Source of the DNA: Pseudomonas sp. ML2-2023-3
Lineage (GTDB): Bacteria; Pseudomonadota; Gammaproteobacteria; Pseudomonadales; Pseudomonadaceae
Assembly: GCF_037055275.1 (NCBI RefSeq)
Contig: NZ_CP146343.1
Location: 4,586,001-4,650,000, forward strand
Direction: 5' to 3'
DNA length: 64,000 bases
Below, in pieces: positions 15,369 through 23,380 of the stretch. Each line of letters begins with the position of its first letter. Position 1 is the first letter of the stretch. Under the pieces are notes generated by a model. It did no database searches. It saw only the letters and a list, made by a program, of their open reading frames with translations, and was not told where the DNA came from. A program made the position numbers and the translations under genes.

Positions 15369-16331
15369 TTAAATCGATTTGACCGCCAGGGGTGAGCCCT
15401 GGCTATGGTCTGCTGCTTTTATCCGGTCAACTACCCGGGATGCCAGGTCATCAGGTCGGAACTTGGCCAAAAAGTCATCGGCACCGACCTTTTTCACCAT
15501 AGCCTGATTGAATACCCCGGATAACGAAGTATGCAGAATGATGTGCAGCTTTTGCATCCGCGGATCGTTACGGATTTCAGCAGTCAGGGTGTAGCCGTCC
15601 ATTTCCGGCATCTCGATATCCGAGATCATCATCAGAAATTCTTCAGACGGGTCCTTGCCCTCCTCCACCAGCTTGCGCAGGTAGTCCAGCGCCTGACGGC
15701 CATCATTCAACGACACCACTTCAACGCCTACCGTTTGCAGGCAACGGGCTACCTGCTTGCGTGCCACCGACGAATCGTCGACGGTCAGCACCCGCAATGA
15801 CAGTGCCTTGCTCCGGGTTTCGACATCCACTACACCGTGGGTGATGGTTTCAGGTGATGGCGAGACTTCTGCCAGTACCTTCTCGACATCGATGATTTCG
15901 ACCAGTTGATCGTCCAGCCGGGTGACGGCCGTCAAGTAATGGTCGTTACCCGTGCCCTTGGGCGGCGGATGGATCTCTTCCCAGTTCATGTTCACGATGC
16001 GTTCAACCGAGCGAACCAGAAAGCCCTGAGTCTTGGTGTTGTACTCGGTGATGATCACAAACGGGCTGCTTTGATCTTTCAGGGCCCCCGCCCCGGTGGC
16101 CATGGCCAGATCGAGAATCGGGATGGTCGCGCCTCGAATGCTCGCCACACCACATACCACGGGATGAGACTTGGGAATCAAGGTCAGTTTCGGGCATTGC
16201 AGCACCTCCCTGACCTTGAACACATTGATCCCGTAAAGCTGTGGTCCATCCAGACGAAACAACAACAGCTCCAGGCGATTTTGCCCGACCAGCTGAGTGC
16301 GCTGGTTAACCGCATCCATCATCCCGGCCAT
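15369..16331 (-). CDS. cheV: Chemotaxis protein CheV (CheW-REC)
   Basis: 320 residues: a CheW-like coupling domain (about 15-160; FRLDGPQLYGINVFKVREV, IRGATIPILDLA) then a response-regulator receiver (about 185-310; acid pocket VLTVDDSSVARKQ, phospho-acceptor Asp in SDIEMPEMDGY, conserved Lys in FLAKFRPDD). CheV couples receptors to the CheA kinase and is itself phosphorylated for adaptation. It is preceded by AGAGGAG and a candidate sigma-28 promoter, and cotranscribed with cheR. Confidence 0.95.
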   Translation of the reverse strand: MAGMMDAVNQRTQLVGQNRLELLLFRLDGPQLYGINVFKVREVLQCPKLTLIPKSHPVVCGVASIRGATIPILDLAMATGAGALKDQSSPFVIITEYNTKTQGFLVRSVERIVNMNWEEIHPPPKGTGNDHYLTAVTRLDDQLVEIIDVEKVLAEVSPSPETITHGVVDVETRSKALSLRVLTVDDSSVARKQVARCLQTVGVEVVSLNDGRQALDYLRKLVEEGKDPSEEFLMMISDIEMPEMDGYTLTAEIRNDPRMQKLHIILHTSLSGVFNQAMVKKVGADDFLAKFRPDDLASRVVDRIKAADHSQGSPLAVKSI

Positions 16332-16381
16332 TCTCAGCTCCTCTTAAAAACTTCAAGTTTCATCACGCACTTCCCGGTAAA

Positions 16382-16397
16382 CGGCACGGGGCTTGCT
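16382..16397 (+). promoter_or_regulatory. Sigma-54 promoter-like element just upstream of flgA
   Basis: CGGCACGGGGCTTGCT matches TGGCAC-N5-TTGCW at all but the first base. Its -12 GC is only about 13 bases before the flgA ATG, so transcription would begin almost at the start codon (see findings). Confidence 0.65.
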
Positions 16398-16400
16398 TTT

Positions 16401-16408
16401 TTATCGGC
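16401..16408 (-). promoter_or_regulatory. Candidate sigma-28 -10 element for cheVR
   Basis: On the minus strand this reads GCCGATAA, a full match to the FliA -10 box. A TAAA -35 box at the expected 15-base spacing is not clear. The element lies about 70 bases upstream of cheV, consistent with known FliA control of cheVR in Pseudomonas. It partly overlaps the oppositely directed sigma-54 region of flgA. Confidence 0.5.
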
Positions 16409-16409
16409 C

Positions 16410-17180
16410 ATGAACGCAAAAACGACAATTTCCTGCCACCGGCCCTTCCTCCAGACCCTGCGCCGCAGCTGTCTGAGCGTCCTGGCGGCTGGCACCCTGC
16501 TTGGCCTGGGCACTCATACCCAGGCTGATGCGTTTACATCGCCTGATCAGCTTATCGGCGTGACCCAGGGCTTTCTTGAATTCACCGTTGAAGACTACCT
16601 GGCAACCAGCCAGACCGAGGGGCGATATCAGATCCAGGTCAACAACCTTGACCCCCGTCTGCGACTGGCTCATTGCGACAAGGAATTGACAGCAACCCTC
16701 GAAAGCCCGGCACAACCCATGGGCCGGGTGATCGTGCGCGTGCGCTGCGAAGGGGGCTCGCCCTGGACTATCTTCGTTCCAGCCCAGGTCAAACTGTTCC
16801 GTGACGTGGTCATCGTCAATCACCCGCTCAAGCGCGGCATGGTGATCGACTATGCCGATGTCACCTTGCGCGAGCGGGATATCAGCCTGATCAATCAGGG
16901 CTACCTGACGGCGACTGAACTGGCAGTGGGTCAAAAGCTGCTGCGGCCCATGATCACCGATCAGGTACTGACCCTCACGCACCTGGAACAGGTTGCCACC
17001 GTGCGCAAGGGCGACCATGTGGTCATCAGCGCCCGTAGCGGTACGTTAAGTGTCAAAATGCCCGGCGAAGCCCTGTCAGACGGAGGCCTCAGCGAGCAGA
17101 TACGAGTCAAGAACCTGAACTCCAAGCGTGTGATCCGGGCCCGAGTGACAGCACCCGGTCAAGTTGAGGTGGCATTGTAG
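16410..17180 (+). CDS. flgA: Flagellar P-ring chaperone FlgA
   Basis: 256 residues from ATG 16410. It has a cationic N-terminus and signal peptide (about 1-42, ending near THTQADA), then an N-terminal FlgA domain and a SAF domain (ViVNHPLKRGMVIDYADVTLRERDI, about 145-205) and a C-terminal beta domain (GDHVVISARSGTLSVKMPGEAL). FlgA assists P-ring (FlgI) assembly in the periplasm. The chosen ATG has no Shine-Dalgarno site. It diverges from cheV. Confidence 0.9.
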   Translation: MNAKTTISCHRPFLQTLRRSCLSVLAAGTLLGLGTHTQADAFTSPDQLIGVTQGFLEFTVEDYLATSQTEGRYQIQVNNLDPRLRLAHCDKELTATLESPAQPMGRVIVRVRCEGGSPWTIFVPAQVKLFRDVVIVNHPLKRGMVIDYADVTLRERDISLINQGYLTATELAVGQKLLRPMITDQVLTLTHLEQVATVRKGDHVVISARSGTLSVKMPGEALSDGGLSEQIRVKNLNSKRVIRARVTAPGQVEVAL

Positions 17181-17268
17181 GAAAGTTGGCATCAGTCTCC
17201 GGACTTTCCTACACTGTGGTTTGACGCAGATCAGTACAGTTCTGTGTGAAGCTATGATTAATCGAGCC

Positions 17269-17295
17269 TAAAGTTTTTCCGGGTATGGCCGAAAA
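17269..17295 (+). promoter_or_regulatory. Sigma-28 (FliA) promoter of flgMN
   Basis: TAAA (17269-17272), 15 bases, then GCCGAAAA (17288-17295), one mismatch from the FliA consensus TAAA-N15-GCCGATAA. It lies 36 bases before flgM, giving the known feedback loop in which FliA drives its own anti-sigma factor. Confidence 0.85.
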
Positions 17296-17331
17296 CATGG
17301 CAAGCGTCCAAATACCCAGAGGTTTATCGTT

Positions 17332-17658
17332 ATGGTCATCGACTTCAGTCGTCTTGGCAGCGCGCCGCCCTTAACCGGCAGTACGCGCAGCAATGCAAAT
17401 CAGGAAGCAGGCAGCGCCACGCAAGCGGCCCCGGCTAAAGGCCCTGAGCAAACCAGCGCCAGCGCCCCTAGCGGGGAATCTGTACACCTCAGCCAAGAGG
17501 CTCAGCAGTTGCAGAAGATCAGCGACTCGTTGCGTGACCAACCTGTTGTCGACAAAAATCGGGTGGCCGAGCTTAAACAGGCCATCGCCGAGGGCAGCTA
17601 CAAAGTCGACAGCAACCGGGTCGCCAGCAAACTGCTCAACATGGAAGCCCAGCGCTAG
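17332..17658 (+). CDS. flgM: Anti-sigma-28 factor FlgM
   Basis: 108 residues. The disordered, Ala/Ser/Thr-rich first half is followed by the conserved FlgM region ([18 protein letters not shown]...[34 protein letters not shown]). FlgM holds FliA inactive until it is exported through the finished hook. Behind a clear FliA promoter, 51 bases before flgN. Confidence 0.95.
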   Translation: MVIDFSRLGSAPPLTGSTRSNANQEAGSATQAAPAKGPEQTSASAPSGESVHLSQEAQQLQKISDSLRDQPVVDKNRVAELKQAIAEGSYKVDSNRVASKLLNMEAQR

Positions 17659-17709
17659 GCCCACATGGCCTGTGCCAGGCTTTTGGACGCTTAACTCCCA
17701 GAGCCCGTT

Positions 17710-18177
17710 ATGCACGACGAAAATTTACTGCAACTGATCAATGATGACCTGGCCCCCGCCGAACAACTGCTCGGCCTGCTGCAAGACGAGTCCATTGCCC
17801 TGAAAGGCCGCGACATGCAGGTGCTGGAAAACATTCTGGCGCGCAAACAGTCGTTGATCATTTTGCTGGAGCAACATGGCCGCAAGCGCAGCGAGATTCT
17901 CGCGGCCCTTGGCCTGGCCACCAACCGCAGCGGCCTCGAAAGCCTTGCCAGCCACTCAAGCGTAGGCGCGCAACTGCTCAGCCAAAGCGATGTGCTGAAC
18001 CAGTTACTGGCCCAATGCCAGGCTGCGAACCTGCTCAATGGACAGTCGATCCAGACCCAGCAGGCAATCACCGCCAACCAGCTGCGCATTCTTCATGGCG
18101 GCGAAGCCCCCTCGTTGTATGACGCCCGCGGCACCACTTCGATGCTCAACAAGCATCGCGCCTACAGCCAGGCTTGA
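17710..18177 (+). CDS. flgN: Flagellar export chaperone FlgN
   Basis: 155 residues, largely helical, with the FlgN pattern (LLQLINDDLAPAEQLLGLLQDESIALKGRDMQVLENILARKQSLIILLEQHGRKRSEIL). It is the cytosolic chaperone for hook-filament junction proteins FlgK and FlgL. Cotranscribed with flgM. Confidence 0.92.
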   Translation: MHDENLLQLINDDLAPAEQLLGLLQDESIALKGRDMQVLENILARKQSLIILLEQHGRKRSEILAALGLATNRSGLESLASHSSVGAQLLSQSDVLNQLLAQCQAANLLNGQSIQTQQAITANQLRILHGGEAPSLYDARGTTSMLNKHRAYSQA

Positions 18178-18273
18178 GCCTGCGCATCCGCAGCCTGTAG
18201 CGAGACACGCACCATAATGGCAGAATGCCTCTTTTTTGCATGTCGCTGTATTTTGTCTGGAGATTGATCAACC

Positions 18274-19014
18274 GTGTTCGACGCCCAAGATGCTCCGCAA
18301 CCGCCAAAGGTGCTGACCACCCCTTTGGAAATTGCCTCCAACCTGCGGATGCTGCAAGAGAGCCATGACCCGCTGATCATCACTTTCCAGGATCGCACCC
18401 AGCGCTTCCAAAGCTATGTGGTGGATATAGACCGTGAGCGCAACACCATGGCGCTGGACGAAATGATCCCCCGTGACGGCGAGCGCTTTCTTGAGGCTGG
18501 CATACCGTTTCGGGTTGAGGGTTTCCACGATGGCGTGCGCATTGCCTGGGAGTGCACCACGCCGCTGACCCTTGATGACAGCAAGGATCACCGCTGCTAT
18601 CGCGGTGCGCTACCCCGCGAAGTGGTTTACCACCAGCGGCGCAACGCATTTCGTGCGGCCCTGCGGCTGGCCAATCTGGTCAGCGTGGAGGTCGCGGGTG
18701 AAAAACTCAAAACCCCGATCAAAGGCAAGTTGCTGGACGTTTCTGCAACGGGCTGCAAATTGCGTTTTGAGGGTGATATCGGCCAGGGCATGCAACTGGG
18801 TCAGGTGTATGAGCGCTTCAGCGCCGACCTGCCGTTTGGCCTGATGTCCACCCCGGTCGAGTTGCGTTACCTGCACTTTGAAGAGCGGCTGAGCATTACC
18901 TTTGCCGGCATGCGCTTTCACAACATCAGCGGCGCCGTACAGCGTCAGGTCGAACGTTTTGTGTATCAACTGCAACGCGAAGCGCGCCAGTTTGATAAAG
19001 ACGACGATTACTGA
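18274..19014 (+). CDS. ycgR: Flagellar brake protein, YcgR-like (PilZ domain)
   Basis: 246 residues from a GTG start (GGAG 11 bases upstream). An N-terminal YcgR domain (about 15-115) is followed by a PilZ domain with the cyclic-di-GMP signature: RRNAFR near residue 125 and the DVSATGCKL motif near 160. Such proteins bind c-di-GMP and act on the flagellar motor to slow swimming. It lies 96 bases after flgN in the same direction and probably belongs to the late flagellar genes. Confidence 0.9.
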   Translation: MFDAQDAPQPPKVLTTPLEIASNLRMLQESHDPLIITFQDRTQRFQSYVVDIDRERNTMALDEMIPRDGERFLEAGIPFRVEGFHDGVRIAWECTTPLTLDDSKDHRCYRGALPREVVYHQRRNAFRAALRLANLVSVEVAGEKLKTPIKGKLLDVSATGCKLRFEGDIGQGMQLGQVYERFSADLPFGLMSTPVELRYLHFEERLSITFAGMRFHNISGAVQRQVERFVYQLQREARQFDKDDDY

Positions 19015-19035
19015 ACGTGAGTGAACCCTGCACAT

Positions 19036-19077
19036 CCTGTGGGAGCTGCCTTCGCGAGCAAGCCCGCTCCCACAGGG
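19036..19077. repeat. Short REP hairpin, GTGGGAGC...GCTCCCAC family
   Basis: CCTGTGGGAGCTGCC and GCTCCCACAGG form a compact inverted repeat in the gap between the convergent YcgR-like and MFS genes. Its position suggests it could also end transcription from both sides. Confidence 0.75.
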
Positions 19078-19084
19078 AAAGTGT

Positions 19085-20401
19085 CTAGGGCTTGGGTTCT
19101 GGCTTGGGTTCTGGCTCCGGTTCCGGTTCCGGCTCCACGTTATCCACCATCTGCTCCTGCACCACCTGCTCATCCACCCGCGGGTCAAGCGCCGCTACCA
19201 GCGGTGAACTGGACATGCTGTCAGGCATTGCCACGTGATGCAGCGGCGCATCATCGACCTGGTGCAGGTTGGTCACTGCATTCGGGCGAATTCGCCACAC
19301 CAGGATCAAACCCGCCACGCTGAAAAAGGCGTAGAGCATGTGGCTGCCAAGCACCTTCATCAGAACCCCCGCCACCAGCGGGCCCACACTCGCCCCAATG
19401 CCGTAGGTCACCAGTAACATGGCGGTCAGCGACACGCGACGCTCCGGCTCAATGTGGTCATTGGCAAATGCCACGGCCAGCGGATAGATGCAAAACTGCA
19501 TCAACGCCGCCATGCCACCGGCCACAAACAGCACCTCCAGCGGTACCGACGGCAGGATCGCCAGCGGCAATGCGGCCAGCGCCAGCAAGAAGGCGAAGAT
19601 GCGGATCAGCAACGGCCGGTCATAGCGGTCGGACAACCAGCCCAATGGCCACTGCACCAGCAACCCGGCAAAAATACAGCTACCCATGTACAGACCGACC
19701 AGCTCGGTCGACAGCCCCTGCTGCGAGGCATAAAGCGGCGCCAGACCGTAGAACGAACCCACCAGCAGGCCCGCGCCCATCACCGCGATCAACGACTGGG
19801 GTACACGCTTGATAAAAAACTTGGGGTCCATCGGTGCGGGGTGCAGGGGCGCCGGGTGAATACGTCGGGTCATGGCCACGGGCACCAGGCACAGGGCAAA
19901 GCACAACGCCACAACCATCAGCAATTCGAGCCCCAGGGCCGGATGGATCACCAGGATCAATTGGCCGAGCACCAGGCCCAGATAGGAAGCGATCATGTAC
20001 AGGCTGAACACCACGCCTCGCTGCTTGGCATCGGCCTGCTCATTGAGCCAGCTTTCGATGACCATGTACTGGCACATCATGCCCAGACCGACGATCACCC
20101 GCAGCAGCAACCATACCGGCAACCAGTCCGTCAGCCCGTGACACAGCACCGCCGCACCGACAATACCGGCGCAGGTGGCGTAGGCACGGATATGCCCGAC
20201 CCGGGCAATCAGCCGGTGGCCGATCTTGCCGCCCAGGACCAGGCCAAAATAGTTGGCCGCCATCAACGCGCCGACCCACAGGCCGTCAACGTTGTCGGCC
20301 GCCAGGCGCAGCGCCAGATAGGTACTCAAGAGGCCAGAGCCGATCAACATCATCAGCGAGGCAAAGTACAACGCTCGAAAAGACTTCCAGATTTGGTGCA
20401 T
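19085..20401 (-). CDS. MFS transporter (YcaD-type) with Glu-Pro repeat tail
   Basis: 438 residues from ATG 20401 (MHQIWKSFRALYFASLMMLIGSGLL), preceded by GGAAAG. Twelve hydrophobic segments are apparent, with the MFS loop motif GLVLGGKIGHRLIARVGHIRA. The cytoplasmic C-terminus ends in an alternating run EPEPEPEPEPKPEPKP, which is unusual. The N-terminal half resembles YcaD-type permeases of unknown substrate. It is unlinked to its neighbours in obvious function. Confidence 0.8.
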   Translation of the reverse strand: MHQIWKSFRALYFASLMMLIGSGLLSTYLALRLAADNVDGLWVGALMAANYFGLVLGGKIGHRLIARVGHIRAYATCAGIVGAAVLCHGLTDWLPVWLLLRVIVGLGMMCQYMVIESWLNEQADAKQRGVVFSLYMIASYLGLVLGQLILVIHPALGLELLMVVALCFALCLVPVAMTRRIHPAPLHPAPMDPKFFIKRVPQSLIAVMGAGLLVGSFYGLAPLYASQQGLSTELVGLYMGSCIFAGLLVQWPLGWLSDRYDRPLLIRIFAFLLALAALPLAILPSVPLEVLFVAGGMAALMQFCIYPLAVAFANDHIEPERRVSLTAMLLVTYGIGASVGPLVAGVLMKVLGSHMLYAFFSVAGLILVWRIRPNAVTNLHQVDDAPLHHVAMPDSMSSSPLVAALDPRVDEQVVQEQMVDNVEPEPEPEPEPKPEPKP

Positions 20402-20465
20402 TGGCTTTCCGTGCGGCTCCTTGTATCTGCAGCCGGGCAAGGCCCGGTGCCACAGATTTAAACAG

Positions 20466-21809
20466 TTAAGCCTGAGCCGCCAGAACGCGACGCTCCCAGG
20501 GAGTTATTTCGTCATGGAAGCTGGTAAGTTCCAGCGTCTTGGACGCAACGTAACCTTCGATGAACTCCACCCCGAACAGTTCAATCGCCAACTGACTGCG
20601 CTTGAGGCGATCAAGGGCTGCATGCAAGGTACAGGGCAATGACAGCGCCGGGGGCACTTCGAATTCGCCCTGAATCGCAGCGCTCGGTTCCAGCTCATGC
20701 TCAATGCCATATAACCCTGCCGCAAGGCTGGCGGCAATGGCCAGATACGGATTGGCGTCAGCGCCCGGCAAACGGTTTTCAACCCGCCGCGCCACGGGTG
20801 AGCTGGCCGGGATCCGAAGGCCTGCAGCACGGTTATCGTGGGACCAGCACGCATTGTTCGGCGAGGCATAGGGGTGGAACAGACGCTGATAGGAATTGAC
20901 GTTGGGCGCAAACAGCGCCGTGAAGTCAGCCATGCCTGCCTGCTGCCCACCGATAAAGTGGCGAAAGGCGGCCGTCGGCTGCCCCGCCTCGTCGCTGAAC
21001 ACATTACGACCGCTGCCCAGCTCCACCACGCTCTGGTGAATGTGCATCGAGCTGCCGGCGGTGTGGGCCAGTGGCTTGGCCATGCACACAACGGTCAGTC
21101 CATGCTTGAGGGCGACTTCCTTGAGTAAATGCTTAAACAAAAACGTCTGGTCGGCGAGCAGCAGCGGATCACCGTGCAGCAGGTTTATTTCAAACTGACT
21201 GACGCCCATCTCGTGCATAAAGGTGTCGCGCGGCAAGCCCAGTGCCGCCATGCATGCGTAGACCTCGCTGAAAAAAGGCCGCAAGCCGTTATTGGAGCTG
21301 ATGCTGAACGCAGAAAAACCTTCTTCAGGACGACCATCGAGCCCCACAGGCGGACGGAATGGCTGGGTCGGATCGGTGTTGGGCGCAAACACAAAGAACT
21401 CGAGCTCAGTCGCCACCACCGGCTCCAGACCGCGGGCCGCATAACGGGCGATAACGGCCTTCAACTGACCTCGCGTCGACAACGCCGAGCTTTCACCGCT
21501 GAACTCATCGGCGTCACAAATGGCCAGGGCACGGGGTTGCTGACTCCAGGGCAAGCGATGGAGTTGGGCAAGGTCTGGCACCAGGGCCAGGTCGCCATCG
21601 TCGCTGCCATAGAAACGCGACTCGGGGTAGCCGCCCATGATGCATTGCAACAGCACGCCACGGGCCATCTGCAAGCGCCGACCTTCGAGAAATCCCGCAG
21701 CGGTCATCACCTTGCCACGGGGTACGCCATTGAGATCGGGCGTGACGCACTCAACCTCATCAATACCCGCCAATCGCTGTGCGAGTGAGCCCTGGCCATC
21801 GCTCGTCAT
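20466..21809 (-). CDS. Glutamine synthetase family protein (gamma-glutamylpolyamine synthetase-like)
   Basis: 447 residues. The glutamine synthetase catalytic domain is visible: ELEFFVFAPN, MGVSQFEINLLHGDPLLLADQTFLFKH, GSSMHIHQS (metal and ATP site), NVNSYQRLFHPYASPNNACWSHDNR and RVENRLPGADANPYLAIAA. Length and motifs fit the GS-III-like PuuA/SpuI group that joins glutamate to polyamines or other amines, rather than GlnA (about 468 residues with an adenylylation Tyr loop). The amine substrate is not apparent and no other polyamine gene is nearby. Confidence 0.82.
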   Translation of the reverse strand: MTSDGQGSLAQRLAGIDEVECVTPDLNGVPRGKVMTAAGFLEGRRLQMARGVLLQCIMGGYPESRFYGSDDGDLALVPDLAQLHRLPWSQQPRALAICDADEFSGESSALSTRGQLKAVIARYAARGLEPVVATELEFFVFAPNTDPTQPFRPPVGLDGRPEEGFSAFSISSNNGLRPFFSEVYACMAALGLPRDTFMHEMGVSQFEINLLHGDPLLLADQTFLFKHLLKEVALKHGLTVVCMAKPLAHTAGSSMHIHQSVVELGSGRNVFSDEAGQPTAAFRHFIGGQQAGMADFTALFAPNVNSYQRLFHPYASPNNACWSHDNRAAGLRIPASSPVARRVENRLPGADANPYLAIAASLAAGLYGIEHELEPSAAIQGEFEVPPALSLPCTLHAALDRLKRSQLAIELFGVEFIEGYVASKTLELTSFHDEITPWERRVLAAQA

Positions 21810-21908
21810 GACACGTTCCTTGTTGTGCAGGCCACTGAGGGCAATGGGTACAAAATACGCACCTGCTCCAGATTTGTGTAGTCGCTGATGATGGACCGTA
21901 TCGGCATT

Positions 21909-21993
21909 GTGGGAGCGGGCTTGCTCGCGATTCAGGCGGCGCGGTCCACCAGGTACACCGCGTCGATACTATCGCGAGCAAGCCCGCTCCCAC
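21909..21993. repeat. REP pair, GTGGGAGCGGGCTTGCTC family
   Basis: Full-length inverted pair: GTGGGAGCGGGCTTGCTCGC on the left, GCGAGCAAGCCCGCTCCCAC on the right, about 45 bases between. It lies in the divergent promoter region between the glutamine synthetase-like gene and the histidine phosphatase gene. Confidence 0.92.
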
Positions 21994-22081
21994 AGAGCCA
22001 ATACGCCAGGTTGTGCGGTTTTTACCCGATAACTGTCTAAGCTCTTTGCCCACCGTGTCAGGAAGACCAAAAGGAAAAACG

Positions 22082-23380
22082 ATGAAGCCGTTGCCCCCTC
22101 TTTTTACCAGCCTGCTGCTGGCCAGCCTGCTCAGCCCTGCAGCCTTCGCCCAAACCCCCACAAGCGATGGCTATGTGCTGGATAAAGTCGTGCAAATCAG
22201 CCGTCATGGCGTGCGACCTCCCACCCAATCCAATGAAAAACTGCTGACCTCCGTCACTCAGCGTCAATGGCCAACCTGGCTTGTACCCTTGGGCAACTTG
22301 ACCGGCCACGGCTATACCGGTGCTGTCGAAATGGGCCGCTACCGCGGGGAGGTACTGCGCACCGCCGGACTGATCCCCAAGGGTTGCCCGGATGCCAGCC
22401 AGTTGCTGGTACACGCCAGCCCCCTGCAGCGCACCAAGGCCACCGCACAGGCCCTGCTCGATGGCATGTTCCCCGGCTGCGGGCTGCAACCGACCTATGT
22501 CAGCGGCAATCAGGACGCCTTGTTCCAGGCCAATGAAATGCCCTTTGCCGCCCTTGACCCGGTGAAAGCCAAAGCCGAAATCCTCAAAGCCCTGGGGGGC
22601 AGCGTCGAAGCGGCACAGGCGCGCTACCAACCCTTTGAAGAAAAACTCAGGGAAGTCGCCTGCCTGCCCGGGGCTGACTGCCCCTATGGCAAACAAGCCT
22701 GGACCCTTGAACAAAACGCCAAGGGCCGCTTCTCGATCAAGGGCCTGAGCGCGGGCGCCAACATGGGCGAAGTGTTCCGCCTGGAATACAGCCAGGGCTT
22801 GCCACTGGATAAAGTCGCGTTCGGCAACGGTCGTACCGCAGCCCAAGTGTCCAGCCTGATGGTGCTGACCAAAGCCAAGTACGACTACCTCAATGACATC
22901 CCCTATATCGCCAGTCGCGGTGCGTCAGAGCTGATGAACCAGATTTCGCTGGAACTCAAGCAAGGCACCCCGCTGGCCCAAAAAGACGGGCAAAGCATCC
23001 CGCCTGATGTGCCGCTGATGCTGCTCGTGGCCCACGACACCAATATCGCCTACCTGCGCACCATGCTCGGCTTCGGCTGGAAGCTGGGGGACTACATCGA
23101 GAACAATATCCCGCCCGTCGGTACGCTGCAGTTTGAACGCTACAAGGAAGTCAAAACCGGCGAGTACTTTCTGCGCATTGCCTTTGAGGCGCAGTCAATG
23201 GATCAGATCCGCAACCTGACGCAGCTGACCGGCGCCCAAAAACCGCTCAAGCGTGATTTCAACAGCGCCGGGGACTGCCGTAAAACCAGCGTCGGCCTGC
23301 TTTGCCCGCTCAAGGATGCGATGGCCACCGTGGATCAGAACATCGACCCGACTGCACTGACGCCGTACTCATTCGAGTGA
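22082..23380 (+). CDS. Periplasmic histidine acid phosphatase (phytase / glucose-1-phosphatase-like)
   Basis: 432 residues from ATG 22082 (AAGGAA 7 bases upstream). A signal peptide ends near AAFA/Q (residue 23). The catalytic RHGVRPP motif holds His42, and the C-terminal proton donor motif HDTN lies at His318-Asp319: the branch-2 histidine phosphatase signature shared by AppA phytase and Agp. It should release phosphate from phytate or sugar phosphates in the periplasm. Its last 46 bases overlap the 3' end of the convergent REC-EAL gene. Confidence 0.88.
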   Translation: MKPLPPLFTSLLLASLLSPAAFAQTPTSDGYVLDKVVQISRHGVRPPTQSNEKLLTSVTQRQWPTWLVPLGNLTGHGYTGAVEMGRYRGEVLRTAGLIPKGCPDASQLLVHASPLQRTKATAQALLDGMFPGCGLQPTYVSGNQDALFQANEMPFAALDPVKAKAEILKALGGSVEAAQARYQPFEEKLREVACLPGADCPYGKQAWTLEQNAKGRFSIKGLSAGANMGEVFRLEYSQGLPLDKVAFGNGRTAAQVSSLMVLTKAKYDYLNDIPYIASRGASELMNQISLELKQGTPLAQKDGQSIPPDVPLMLLVAHDTNIAYLRTMLGFGWKLGDYIENNIPPVGTLQFERYKEVKTGEYFLRIAFEAQSMDQIRNLTQLTGAQKPLKRDFNSAGDCRKTSVGLLCPLKDAMATVDQNIDPTALTPYSFE

